Positions 1 to 8,436 of a DNA stretch of 64,000 nt are shown in pieces. The stretch spans positions 1 to 64,000 of the forward strand of contig NZ_FWZT01000005.1 in the NCBI RefSeq assembly GCF_900177345.1, read 5' to 3'. Under the pieces are notes generated by a model that did no database searches, was not told the DNA's origin, and saw only the letters and a program-made list of their open reading frames with translations. Position 1 is the stretch's first letter, and each line of letters starts with the position of its first letter. A program made the translations under genes and the position numbers. The DNA is from Pseudobacteriovorax antillogorgiicola (GTDB lineage Bacteria > Bdellovibrionota_B > Oligoflexia > Oligoflexales > Oligoflexaceae).

Positions 1-354
1 GTGCTTGACGCTTTGAAGTCAGCTATGGCAAAGGTAGGGCCTGACGTTCAGGTGATCTTTCACTCTGATAGAGGGTCGCAATACGCTAGCGAAGCCTATC
101 GCTCCTTCTGTTCCTCTAACAGCGTCTTACCAAGTATGTCTCGTCGCGGGAACTGCTATGACAACTCGTATGTAGAATCTTGGTTCGGTGGGTTTAAGAA
201 AGAATGGCTCTATCGTCGTAAATATAGGAATGAAAGTGAGTTGAAAGCGATCGTTTTTGATTATATTGAAGTGTGGTATAACCGGAAGAGAAAACATTCA
301 GCATTAGGCTATCTTAGCCCCATGCAATTTGAAATAAACTGCGCTGTTCAGTAA
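1..354 (+). CDS. IS3-family transposase OrfB, C-terminal part (cut by window edge)
   Basis: This is the C-terminal half of a DDE integrase-core transposase of the IS3 family. It carries the second catalytic Asp in HSDRGSQY (about residues 21-28) and the catalytic Glu in NSYVESWF (about 55-62), followed by the usual WYNRKRKHSALGYLSP tail. The visible GTG at base 1 is probably internal, because full OrfB proteins are about 270-290 residues and the N-terminal part with the first Asp would lie left of the window. An IS-end-like sequence follows directly. Whether the element is active cannot be judged from this half. Confidence 0.87.
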   Translation: MLDALKSAMAKVGPDVQVIFHSDRGSQYASEAYRSFCSSNSVLPSMSRRGNCYDNSYVESWFGGFKKEWLYRRKYRNESELKAIVFDYIEVWYNRKRKHSALGYLSPMQFEINCAVQ

Positions 355-359
355 ACATT

Positions 360-384
360 TGTCCGCATTTTTTGGGGAATTCCA
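360..384 (+). repeat. probable right terminal inverted repeat of the IS3 element
   Basis: Starting a few bases after the transposase stop, this stretch begins TGTCCGCATT and ends GGGGAATTCCA. It resembles the IS51-type ends of IS3 elements in composition and position. The matching left end is outside the window, so the boundary at 384 is an estimate. Confidence 0.5.
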
Positions 385-504
385 CCGTCGATCTCAATAC
401 CTAGTGACTTTGAAGCAAAGAAGGGAAGTCCGTACATTGTAGGCATCATCACAGCGAATAGATCGAAAGCTAGCGCGTACACTCTATCTGCAACTGTTGC
501 ATGA
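385..504 (+). pseudogene. 3' remnant of a gene cut by the IS3 element
   Basis: Immediately after the proposed IS end, one forward frame stays open for 39 codons and stops with TGA at 502-504. The fragment contains KKGSPYIVGIITANRSK and ends YTLSATVA, a beta-strand-like pattern seen at the end of secreted beta-sandwich domains. It has no start codon or ribosome site of its own. The simplest reading is that the IS inserted into a secreted-protein gene and left this tail. It is short, so chance is possible. Confidence 0.33.
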
Positions 505-552
505 ATTCTATTTTGCATTCATCCTCCACCTGAAAAGTATAATGACATGATA

Positions 553-1005
553 TTAAAAAAGAGTAGCTCTCTTTTTGCAATTTTGTTCAACTACATCTTT
601 TAGAATCGAGTATTCTGTACCTTGACTAACTTCTATTGCAGAATATGAAAACTCTCCTCTCAGACCAATCTTGATAACGAGATTTTTTTTGATAACTTTC
701 TCAGATGTTAACTTAGATCTCGGGGAAACCGACTGTTTAGTATATAATTTCGTTTTCTCTATTACATCTGCAGTTGCCTTACTTTGAATCGAGTACCGGT
801 TGGGGTATCCAGGATCATATCTAATTGAGACTATATAGGGCCCAGACAATGAGCAAGTGGTGTCACTGTAGGAATCGTATATCAACTTTGTTCTACCGTT
901 GTGCTTAAGAACTGTCACTTCCATTCCTATAATTTTCTTCACTTCATCAACGATAGTACAACTAGATAAAAATAGTAGAGCAAGAATAGTTCCTAACCTT
1001 TCCAT
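553..1005 (-). CDS. small hypothetical lipoprotein
   Basis: This 150-residue protein has a lipoprotein signal: a short hydrophobic stretch ending in lipobox LSSC with Cys16. The rest has two Cys residues (CSL near the middle and NCKK near the end) and alternating beta-like hydrophobics. I recognise no family. It lies 50 bp downstream of the large Cys-rich secreted protein on the same strand and may share its transcript. Together with that gene it sits between two IS remnants, so it is probably accessory DNA. Confidence 0.68.
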   Translation of the reverse strand: MERLGTILALLFLSSCTIVDEVKKIIGMEVTVLKHNGRTKLIYDSYSDTTCSLSGPYIVSIRYDPGYPNRYSIQSKATADVIEKTKLYTKQSVSPRSKLTSEKVIKKNLVIKIGLRGEFSYSAIEVSQGTEYSILKDVVEQNCKKRATLF

Positions 1006-1055
1006 TTCGTTTCCTCACATTTGAGATTTGATGGAAGGCCGAAGCCTTCCTTAAA

Positions 1056-4000
1056 CTATTCACTTAGAATCATTCTTGGTAACTGACTTTCAAGTGTATT
1101 GTTAAGAAAGCCACTTCCTATTGGGGGTGGCAAGTCTCCTGGACCTGAATTACACTGACCTGGCATGTAGATTATGTATGGGTCATTACAGAAGTCGTAC
1201 TCAGTAACTACATCACTCAGCTGGCCATCATGATAGCAACTATCAGATGGGGTATAAGAATATGGGTCACAAAGGTCATCAGGCTTTACCGTGATAATTG
1301 GTCTTCCTGAGTATGTCTCGCTAGCGAGTGCAGGGTCAACGCATAGACCAACCTCTCCTCCCGGGCATTCGGTAATTACAGATTCGAAGTACTTGCCATT
1401 ACCACCAAAGTAGTACTGCATAGTGGAGTCATGTTGTTGCATAATGTCCCACATTTCTTCAGAAGTACATCCTTCACCCCCACTACCACCATAGGGGTCA
1501 CCATATGTGAACCTAGCTATAGGATCTGTCGCCCCACCAGGACCAGATCCGCAGTGTAAGTCAAATGAAACGTTATCCGACTGGTCAGGAACTGAACCAC
1601 CACAGTGTTCTGGTTGTGGATTCTGGTCACAGCCGTCTGAACTATCTGCATCTTCTTTCTCTTCAGCTTTCCTCCTCTCCTCTTCTTCTTTCCGTTTAGC
1701 CTCTTTCTCGGCTTCAGACTTTCTAGCTTCTTCTTTTGCCTTTTCGTATGCAGCATCGCGTCTAGCTTTGTCATTCTCTTCTCGCTTATCACGCTCATTT
1801 TCGGCTTCTTCCAACTCTTGCCGCGCCTCATCGCGATCATCAAACCAAGAGCCACCGGTGGGGTGGGGTTTGCCATCATGAATTGCTCTATCAATTTTAT
1901 CTAACTTGTCCCATGCTCTGTCTACTTCGCTATTGTAGAAATCCCTCGGCTCAGCTTCAGTATTCATACCTTCAGATTCAAATGCAGACTCAAGAATGTC
2001 TAAAAATGGAACAGCATTTTTAAACTTCTTCGCAGCATCTCCCAAATAGAAGTCCTTTTCAATGGCATCTGTAGCTTGCTTTTTTGCTTCATCAACCAAT
2101 GGCTTCCAAGTATCCTTAGACTTATTAAAGTCTCCCTTGAATTCTTCCCAGGTGTTATCGCTGGCAGACTGACAAACTCCTCCGCAAGGTGTTGTGCCAC
2201 CACTTGAGAAAGGGTCGGTAGGACCTTGTTTAAACATCCAATTATCTAAACTCCAAGTGGCAAACTCGGAAGGACTAATGCCAAACTCAATAGCTAGTGA
2301 AGTACCAATATTGCTGTCTACTCTATTTAGGATGGATAAAGAAGCAGTCATAGCACCACGATTGCCATCTTCAAAAGATCTTGCTGTCATGTAGTATAGA
2401 TTCTTGGCAATAGACCCTAAGCCGTATTCTTGATACATCTTGTTAATTGAAGCAAATGCGTCGAAGTAGTCGTGTCCTAGGTATTCAGCTAGTTTAGCAT
2501 ATTCTGAGAACACTTCGGAAAGTTGAGCTTCAGTAAGTTCTTGATAGCCGTTAGAATCCCGTATCTTCAAGCTCTGATCCCAAAGCTTGTAGTAGTTTTT
2601 CTTTAGTACAAGCTTGAGTTTTCCATATAGAACCCCACCTTCTTGTTTTGCAGCGACTCTCACGCTTCTATTGACGAAAACTATGTCTTTATCTCCGTCA
2701 CCATCGCTATCGGCGATGACCGGATGAAATGATCGCCAATCGCCGGACTGCTCGCTCCATAACCTAACACTATATCCTAAGCCTTCTCGTCGATAAATAT
2801 AAGTCGAGTTAAGCTTGTCCGAGAGAATAGAAATTGAAACATCAGCTTGACCATCAACATCAAAATCAATACCGGAGAAACGACAGCATCTCTTACCGGG
2901 CTCCACGATATCACGGCAGTAAGGTGGCTCTTCTACGAAAGCGATAGGAGGGTTGATGAAGTCTACACTATTCGAAAATCTCATTCCATCTTGCTGGTAA
3001 AAGACATTCATGATTCCAGATTTTTCTAGAACTAGATCCATCCTACCGTCTGAATCTACATCAGAAATGGATTGATTCCATAGATTCCATTTTGCACCCA
3101 CTTCGATGGAATCAAAAAAGACTGGATTACTAGTCAGTGATTTTGCTATCGCTATCTGAAACTTAGTATCAGATGCACAAGTGAAGAGAAACTCGTTAGA
3201 TCCATCTCCATCTAGGTCCACACTATCTCGATTAACTATACTGTTTGCTTCGCATTGATATCTTTTTTCACAGCTTGCATAGAACTGACCTGAAGGCTCG
3301 TAACTCGTTCGTGTTTGATTAATGCACCTTGTACTAATATCAGTTTGCTGGCACTGGGTACCTATCGTTTCTGTGATTCCCGTCGTATAAACCCTAGTGT
3401 AAGATAGCTCGCCATGAAGTTCCGTAGAAGAGCAGTTTGCGCCGAACCCATAGACAATATGGTCATTAGTGCCATAAAGGTAGAAGGGATTCGGTTGTGG
3501 CGGAGTTGTTGGAAACAAAGTCGGAGATGTCATATAAATATTCTGCGGTGTGCTATCACATGAATCAAATGAGAATTGAGATTCTTTTTCAACTTCAAAT
3601 TCTCCATCATAACAGTACCTTACTTCAGTATCCGACTCACATATTTCAGCTGAACTGGCTGACGAATCTTTATACTTTAATTCTACTACTTTTCTTCCAT
3701 GACCGATATGCCCACAGGACTTGGGAGGCAGGTTTTCACAGGAGCTAATATAGTCGGAGCTTGGATCTACCTCAATAGTCCCGTTATTACAGTAACCTAT
3801 GGTAACCTTTCTGGTGCAGATATCTTTATGAGCAACTACCTTGCTCTCGAATCCATAAAGCTCCACTTCGTCTCCGTGAGGTGTGTCGCCGCAGCTAAGA
3901 TAGCCAGCTTTGCAGCTGCTTGGTTTAGATGAGCTCCATTCAATGTTTCCACTTTCACATGTACCCACCTCGGTAACTTCAACACATTCACTTCCATAAG

Positions 4001-4502
4001 GAACCAGCTCACTCTCGAATGCAGTTCGTGTTATCGTTGACTCATGAGGAACTTCTCCACCTCTACAAGCAATCTTCAAAGCTGGTTCTTCAATTAAGTA
4101 TGGAAAGAAGTCAGTAGAAGCTACCTGTCCCGTCGAGTTTTGTGCCGTCAGGCGAACCATGAAACCTTCTGGAATAGGAAACATGTAAGGCTCACCCACA
4201 AAATATCCATTTTCGTTTTTAGAAAGAGGAAACGTCTCTCCAAACTGATTTTCCCCTGTCAAAATTTGGGCTTCGGCACTGATTTCGAATTCGTTTTCGG
4301 TAGATGAGATGAAAGATATTTTAGGGTTGTATACGTTGCACTCTTCGGAAAATGATCCTTGGTCCCATAGTATTGTTCCGTTTTCGCAAACTCCGTTCTG
4401 TACAACCCTTTCACAGGTATCTCCTTGAGACACAAGCTGAGATGTGAAACCCTCTCGCGACGTAGATTCACCATGACTCAACTCGTCTGAGCAGGATAAC
4501 AT
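1056..4502 (-). CDS. large modular Cys-rich / FG-GAP secreted protein (main frame)
   Basis: This 1148-residue frame has no signal peptide. Its true N-terminus almost certainly lies in the separate frame at 4523-4915 (see there). Four Cys-rich repeats at about residues 4-55, 146-197, 204-255 and 263-315 share the pattern C-x(4-6)-H-G/E, later C-x(7-8)-C, then G-x-I/F and a last Cys. Between repeats 1 and 2 (about 57-139) lies a domain with FPIPEGFMVRLTA. Residues about 425-630 hold FG-GAP/VCBS-type calcium-binding loops such as DLDGDGSNEF, DVDSDGRMDL and DSDGDGDKDI. About 900-965 is a highly charged Lys/Glu/Arg coiled coil. A Gly- and Cys-rich tail follows. I know no protein with this order. 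It looks like a surface or extracellular protein of unknown function. Confidence 0.75.
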   Translation of the reverse strand: MLSCSDELSHGESTSREGFTSQLVSQGDTCERVVQNGVCENGTILWDQGSFSEECNVYNPKISFISSTENEFEISAEAQILTGENQFGETFPLSKNENGYFVGEPYMFPIPEGFMVRLTAQNSTGQVASTDFFPYLIEEPALKIACRGGEVPHESTITRTAFESELVPYGSECVEVTEVGTCESGNIEWSSSKPSSCKAGYLSCGDTPHGDEVELYGFESKVVAHKDICTRKVTIGYCNNGTIEVDPSSDYISSCENLPPKSCGHIGHGRKVVELKYKDSSASSAEICESDTEVRYCYDGEFEVEKESQFSFDSCDSTPQNIYMTSPTLFPTTPPQPNPFYLYGTNDHIVYGFGANCSSTELHGELSYTRVYTTGITETIGTQCQQTDISTRCINQTRTSYEPSGQFYASCEKRYQCEANSIVNRDSVDLDGDGSNEFLFTCASDTKFQIAIAKSLTSNPVFFDSIEVGAKWNLWNQSISDVDSDGRMDLVLEKSGIMNVFYQQDGMRFSNSVDFINPPIAFVEEPPYCRDIVEPGKRCCRFSGIDFDVDGQADVSISILSDKLNSTYIYRREGLGYSVRLWSEQSGDWRSFHPVIADSDGDGDKDIVFVNRSVRVAAKQEGGVLYGKLKLVLKKNYYKLWDQSLKIRDSNGYQELTEAQLSEVFSEYAKLAEYLGHDYFDAFASINKMYQEYGLGSIAKNLYYMTARSFEDGNRGAMTASLSILNRVDSNIGTSLAIEFGISPSEFATWSLDNWMFKQGPTDPFSSGGTTPCGGVCQSASDNTWEEFKGDFNKSKDTWKPLVDEAKKQATDAIEKDFYLGDAAKKFKNAVPFLDILESAFESEGMNTEAEPRDFYNSEVDRAWDKLDKIDRAIHDGKPHPTGGSWFDDRDEARQELEEAENERDKREENDKARRDAAYEKAKEEARKSEAEKEAKRKEEEERRKAEEKEDADSSDGCDQNPQPEHCGGSVPDQSDNVSFDLHCGSGPGGATDPIARFTYGDPYGGSGGEGCTSEEMWDIMQQHDSTMQYYFGGNGKYFESVITECPGGEVGLCVDPALASETYSGRPIITVKPDDLCDPYSYTPSDSCYHDGQLSDVVTEYDFCNDPYIIYMPGQCNSGPGDLPPPIGSGFLNNTLESQLPRMILSE

Positions 4503-4522
4503 TTCTGGCTCTGTAAAAGGCT

Positions 4523-4915
4523 CTAAGTCGGGTTTTCTTCCAGATACCGAAAAAATTCTGTTCTTCTTACAATCCCAGTTTCACTGGTTGCGGTAAGTCT
4601 CACTAGAAACCCGCTTGGAATAGGGAATATGGGGAGATGATCGCCGGTAAAGTATCCGTCAGGATGTTTGGCTAGCATGAAGCTTTCACCGTATGTGTTC
4701 TCCCCAACAAGAGTGCTAGCATCAGCTAGTATCCGAAAAGAGCTTTCAGATGTATGCTCATCAATAAACGTAATATTGGGATCATAAGCTTCGCTTTGCG
4801 CAACTAAAGCTGTAGTTGCAACTGTCTGTAGAAAAACAAAGCAGACAACAAATGATAAATCGATATATTTTGCAAAATGGCTTACAAAGCCCATGAAGTA
4901 TCGTTGCACCTTCAT
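4523..4915 (-). CDS. 5' frame of the same Cys-rich secreted protein: signal peptide plus first FPIP domain
   Basis: This 130-residue frame starts with a signal peptide (hydrophobic core FVVCFVFLQTVATTALVAQ). It continues with an 85-residue domain, ITFID...GENTYGESF...FPIPSGFLVRLTA...EFFRYLEE, that closely matches residues about 60-139 of the next frame. It ends at TAG 4523-4525. In the -1 frame the protein continues without a stop through KPDLEPFTEPE into the MLSCSDELSHG start of the 1148-residue frame, which restores the FPIP-domain/Cys-repeat order seen in the second copy. The two frames are therefore one gene, either broken by a one-base change or joined by frameshifting. The start lies inside the truncated IS6 element, so its original promoter may be lost. 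Confidence 0.7.
   Translation of the reverse strand: MKVQRYFMGFVSHFAKYIDLSFVVCFVFLQTVATTALVAQSEAYDPNITFIDEHTSESSFRILADASTLVGENTYGESFMLAKHPDGYFTGDHLPIFPIPSGFLVRLTATSETGIVRRTEFFRYLEENPT
4529..4535 (-). other. frameshift site, A AAC CCG slippery-type heptamer
   Basis: On the minus strand the zero-frame codons read GAA GAA AAC CCG ACT TAG. The bases A-AAC-CCG fit the X-XXY-YYZ pattern for simultaneous -1 slippage, and the -1 frame is exactly the frame of the downstream 1148-codon ORF. The stop lies one codon after the heptamer. I see no strong stem-loop at the usual 5-9 base spacing and no strong upstream Shine-Dalgarno-like stimulator. A plain one-base deletion (for example in the A4 or C3 run) is equally compatible. 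Confidence 0.5.
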
Positions 4916-5488
4916 TGGAGTTTTCCCCTTAGATGGTTTGGCTTTATTGATAATGCGATTTTCTTGTTAGGTACAAAGCATATCGGTGAGACTTTTGACG
5001 ATTCGTGGAGGGTTGATGAGACTTACGTGAAAATTAAAGGTCGATGGAACTATTTATACAGAGCTGTCGACAAGGAAGGCTGCACCATCGACTTTAACCT
5101 CTCAGTGCATCGGGATCAGTTGGCGACAGCTAGATTCTTCAAAAAAGCCTTAAGAGCTGATCACAGTGAGGTCCCAAGGGTGATAAACGTTGACAAGAAT
5201 GCTTCTTACCCACCAGCTATCGAGTCTGCGAAGGAAGCCGGCTACCTGCCTGAGGGAACGGAACTCAGGCAAGTGAAATACTTAAATAATGGCGTCGAAT
5301 CGGATCACAGGAGGATCAAAAGACTCATTAACCATGGTCTTGGCTTCAAAGGCTTTTGGACAGCCCACAAAACGATTCGTGGGTACGAAACAATGCATAT
5401 GATTCGCAAGGGGCAGGTAACGGGGCCCCACGGATCTTATATGGAGCAAGTTAGATTTATCGAAGAAGTATTCGGAGTCGCTGCCTAA
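4877..5488 (+). pseudogene. IS6-family transposase, 5'-truncated
   Basis: From about residue 41 the frame is a typical IS6/IS26-type DDE transposase: WRVDETYVKIKGRW (first Asp), VDKNASYPPAI (second Asp) and NNGVESDHRRIKRLI (Glu). The family's N-terminal HTH region, about 70 residues ahead of WRVDET, is missing. The first 40 codons are unrelated sequence shared with the opposite-strand start at 4915, so the ATG at 4877 is not the native start. The catalytic triad is intact but the protein would lack its DNA-binding part, so this is a remnant left by a deletion or rearrangement. Confidence 0.78.
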
Positions 5489-5529
5489 GCCCACGTTTGA
5501 CCCAAGCATACTCTCAGCTCATTCGAATT

Positions 5530-5543
5530 GTTGCACCAGAACC
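5530..5543 (+). repeat. right terminal inverted repeat of the IS6 remnant
   Basis: The sequence GTTGCACCAGAACC, whose complement is GGTTCTGGTGCAAC, matches the usual form of IS6-family ends and lies about 40 bp after the transposase stop, as expected. No left partner is found between 4500 and 5000, which agrees with loss of the left end. Confidence 0.6.
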
Positions 5544-5706
5544 ATGTTAAGAACTGCTTATCTTTAAACCAGAGGTTGGGAAGGCGTCTCGCATGGGATT
5601 CGCTGAATTGGCCGAATAGCAAAAATCTTTTCCCGGCTGTTGAAGAGCCTCTAAAAATCCATTATCGTATTAGGAATCAATCTTAAAAAATGAATGAGGA
5701 GGCATT

Positions 5707-6327
5707 ATGATGAAAACGTCATATCAGTGTCTGTTTCTATTGTCTTCGTCTCTTGGTATCGGGGGACTTGCAGAGGCTGCCACCCGCATTCCCACTGATG
5801 GTACCATCACTACGATCAACGCTGAAAAACCTGAATCACCATACCAGGAAGACGATTACTACGTTTATAGTAAAAGCCCTTCATTCACCCGTTGGGTCTA
5901 TAGTCCTTGGGCTAAGCCAGAATTTAAGGACGACGGTCTTTCTATTCAAAATAGCCCTGAAAATAAGAAGCGAGCCATATTAATTTCTGAACTAACCATT
6001 CCTACAGACCAATTCAACACCCGAAAGGACTATGCTCTTTCCCTTCAGCAAGCTTATGAATGTCGCAATCAAATGGAAAGCAGTGAAGCCTGCAAGCTAA
6101 AAGTGATACTCCGCTGCTACGGAAAAACCTCGGACGCCCCCTGGGGGATCACCTTCGAGAAAACCCATAGTCAGGCTGCTTCGCCAAGCTCTTTACTGAA
6201 AAAAGAAGAAGTTCTTGAGGCAGAACGTTGCCAAAACGGTATTCATTTGTCTCTTGAGGCATCTGTCTTACCTGAATTGGCCAGCTACACATTCAAGTCG
6301 GTCAAAATTTCCTTAAAAGAAATCTAG
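5707..6327 (+). CDS. hypothetical secreted protein
   Basis: This 206-residue protein has a Sec signal peptide (LFLLSSSLGIGGLAEA, cleavage near residue 25). The start is ATGATG. The strong GAGGAGG at 5696-5702 fits the second ATG at 5710 best. The mature part is soluble, with four Cys (YECRNQ, EACKLK, ILRCYG, ERCQNG) that could form two disulfides. I recognise no family. It is monocistronic and followed by a strong hairpin terminator shared with the convergent protease gene. Likely periplasmic or extracellular. Confidence 0.78.
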   Translation: MMKTSYQCLFLLSSSLGIGGLAEAATRIPTDGTITTINAEKPESPYQEDDYYVYSKSPSFTRWVYSPWAKPEFKDDGLSIQNSPENKKRAILISELTIPTDQFNTRKDYALSLQQAYECRNQMESSEACKLKVILRCYGKTSDAPWGITFEKTHSQAASPSSLLKKEEVLEAERCQNGIHLSLEASVLPELASYTFKSVKISLKEI

Positions 6328-6396
6328 GGGTTTACCCCTTAGGCCCTCCTTCTTGGAGTCTCTCAGTTGCTATTCTTTGCCATGGCTACAAAAAAT

Positions 6397-6430
6397 GCCG
6401 TTCTCCTAATTAAGGGAGAACGGCTATTTT
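6397..6430 (+). terminator. bidirectional rho-independent terminator
   Basis: A perfect 10-bp stem, GCCGTTCTCC (6397-6406) with GGAGAACGGC (6415-6424), is followed by TATTTT on the plus strand and preceded by an A run that gives a T run on the minus strand. It sits between the converging genes at 5707-6327 and 6445-8031. Confidence 0.85.
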
Positions 6431-6444
6431 AGGAGTCGTAAGGG

Positions 6445-8031
6445 TTATTCAACCGTTAGCGTAAAGGCTCCTTCCCCGGATGCGGAGTAAACCACCCAGC
6501 GGTAATCACCGCTGCTACCACTATATTCGATCGTCTCATCAGAGCTAGCACCTTCGGAACGAGCCACTGTGCGCCATCCCCAGAACCAGCTATACTTTTG
6601 AAGCGATAGATCGAAGTCGGCTGATGCTGGGCCTTTTAGCTTCGCTACAAAGCTAGGGCTGCTGTAGTATTCCTCACCAGCGTACATGTAATCATCTGTG
6701 CCTGAAAGGCTATCGCTATAAATGTCACATCCTGAGCAGGGATCTGGATCAGGGTTCGGCTCTGGATCTGGGTCAGGCTCTGGATCTGGGGTGTCGCCAC
6801 CAGAAGGTGATGTGAACAAGAATAGGTTTGGCGAACCTGAGCCAACGCTTGAGATGGCTCCCGACGTTGCCTGTGCAATCATAGTGCGGGTCACCTGTGC
6901 TGCAGATGCCTTTGGGTCCGCTTCTAGAATCAAAGCCGCAGCCCCGGCTACGTGAGGTGAAGCCATGGAAGTACCACTTAAAGTGGCTGTAGCATTAGAT
7001 GATCGCGTCCCTGCGGATGTGATGCTCGATCCTGGAGCAAAAATATCAACACACGATCCATAGTTCGAAAATGATGATCGCCGATCGGAGCTATCTGTTG
7101 AACCCACAGTAATCGCATCGGCAACTCTTGCTGGCGAACTACCACAAGCATTTGCTGAGCTATTTCCAGCGGCAACAACGAATGTGATGCCGGCATCGAT
7201 AGCTTTCTCTACCGCACGATCTAGGGCTGATGATGCGCCACCACCTAGGCTCATATTTGCCACGGCTGGCTTGATTGCATTCTCTGCAACCCACTCAACA
7301 CCAGCAATCACACCTGAGTTCGAACCACTTCCGTTGCAACCTAAGACACGAACTCCGTGAATGGTAACTTCTTTTGCAACTCCATATGTGGAGCCACCAA
7401 CGGTACCAGCAACATGGGTGCCATGACCGTTGCAGTCTTCGCTTCCGCGACCATCACTGATCGACGAGTAGCCTTGCCCCATACGGCCTGAAAACTCGTT
7501 ATGGGATGATAGAACACCCGTGTCGATGATATAGGCGTGAACTCCTCTCCCAGTGTAGTTATAGTTATAAGCACCATCGCGACCTTCCCTAGAGTCGATA
7601 CGATCGATTCCCCAGGTAGCGCTTTTCTGAGTCGCATTGATAGAAACAATGCGATCCGCTTCCACAAACGCAACTTCGTCATCTGCTGCGATCTCTTCAA
7701 CATCCCATCGCGAGGCTTTTACAACAAACCCCCCTAGAAGTTTTTGGAACCGTTTTTGAATTCGAACACCAAACATGCCTTGCATCCGCTCTTGCATCGC
7801 TTCAAGGCGCTGCATGCGTATTTCCATCCGATCGCGAAGAGAAAATGTGCTCATGGCTTGCTGATCATCCTTCATCACAACGATGTACTGGTCTGGGATA
7901 CGATCTTTATGATCCAAACCTAGGATTTTCTGACCAACATCGCCAAAGGCTAGGCTGGACAGTAGGCTACTCGCCAAAAGAATTGCCAGCATCCGTGCGG
8001 CACCGTTGCAGACCCCTCTATGAAATCTCAT
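6445..8031 (-). CDS. subtilisin-like serine protease (S8, proteinase K/aqualysin type) with propeptide and C-terminal PPC-like domain
   Basis: This 528-residue secreted endopeptidase precursor begins with a signal peptide (about 1-30) and an inhibitor I9 propeptide (about 45-128, YIVVMKDD...VAFVEADRIV). The catalytic domain (about 138-405) has Asp170 in YIIDTGV, His203 in NGHGTHVAGT, oxyanion Asn290 in AAGN and Ser355 in SGTSMASPHVAG. A linker of repeated Asp-Pro-Glu units (about 414-432) leads to a beta-rich C-terminal domain resembling the prepeptidase C-terminal (PPC) fold, usual in proteases secreted by type II systems. All catalytic residues are present. No partner genes are adjacent. 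Start ATG at 8031 is preceded by AAGGAGATC. Confidence 0.93.
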   Translation of the reverse strand: MRFHRGVCNGAARMLAILLASSLLSSLAFGDVGQKILGLDHKDRIPDQYIVVMKDDQQAMSTFSLRDRMEIRMQRLEAMQERMQGMFGVRIQKRFQKLLGGFVVKASRWDVEEIAADDEVAFVEADRIVSINATQKSATWGIDRIDSREGRDGAYNYNYTGRGVHAYIIDTGVLSSHNEFSGRMGQGYSSISDGRGSEDCNGHGTHVAGTVGGSTYGVAKEVTIHGVRVLGCNGSGSNSGVIAGVEWVAENAIKPAVANMSLGGGASSALDRAVEKAIDAGITFVVAAGNSSANACGSSPARVADAITVGSTDSSDRRSSFSNYGSCVDIFAPGSSITSAGTRSSNATATLSGTSMASPHVAGAAALILEADPKASAAQVTRTMIAQATSGAISSVGSGSPNLFLFTSPSGGDTPDPEPDPDPEPNPDPDPCSGCDIYSDSLSGTDDYMYAGEEYYSSPSFVAKLKGPASADFDLSLQKYSWFWGWRTVARSEGASSDETIEYSGSSGDYRWVVYSASGEGAFTLTVE

Positions 8032-8436
8032 AAGGATCTCCTTTCCTTTAAAAATGAAATGTGTTTCTGAACCTGAGGAGAGAGAAGCAACTTCGATGCC
8101 ATGACTGGCCAGTCAGTCAAATAACTATTGGCCCAGTGACAGAAGCAAACTATGTAGCCGAAGTATCAGGGTTAGCTGCGGTTTCTTATGATTTTCTTAA
8201 ATACGTTGGTTTAGCATATACCTAAATTTCCTTTAAGATATCGAACATTTCTGTAGCTCAGGTAGGAACATCTTAGAAAATCTCAGCGAAATTCAGCGTC
8301 TCTACCCCTAAATTATCATAGCTTATTTTCACTAGGATTGGGCTATTCAACTGGACTTAAAACACCTATCCGGTAGTCTAGAAATCCTGTAATTTAAACC
8401 GCTTCTTTTATGTCAGCATGATGATGGGATGGCTGC
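8032..8436. promoter_or_regulatory. divergent intergenic region with a 14-bp perfect palindrome
   Basis: This 405-bp region separates the leftward protease from the rightward LysR gene and should hold both promoters. The clearest element is TGACTGGCCAGTCA at 8102-8115, a perfect palindrome followed by another GTCA. It lies about 70 bp upstream of the protease start, where an operator could act. No gene-like frame is seen. Confidence 0.4.

Noticed and set aside
1507-1881. Ser-rich plus-strand frame
   Set aside because: Antisense of the Lys/Glu-rich coiled coil of the large secreted protein.
1-5543. Composite transposon carrying the Cys-rich genes
   Set aside because: The two IS remnants belong to different families (IS3 and IS6), so they cannot act as paired ends.
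6722-6955. Plus-strand frame with Gly-Ser repeats
   Set aside because: It is the antisense of the Asp-Pro-Glu linker and the end of the catalytic domain of the protease.
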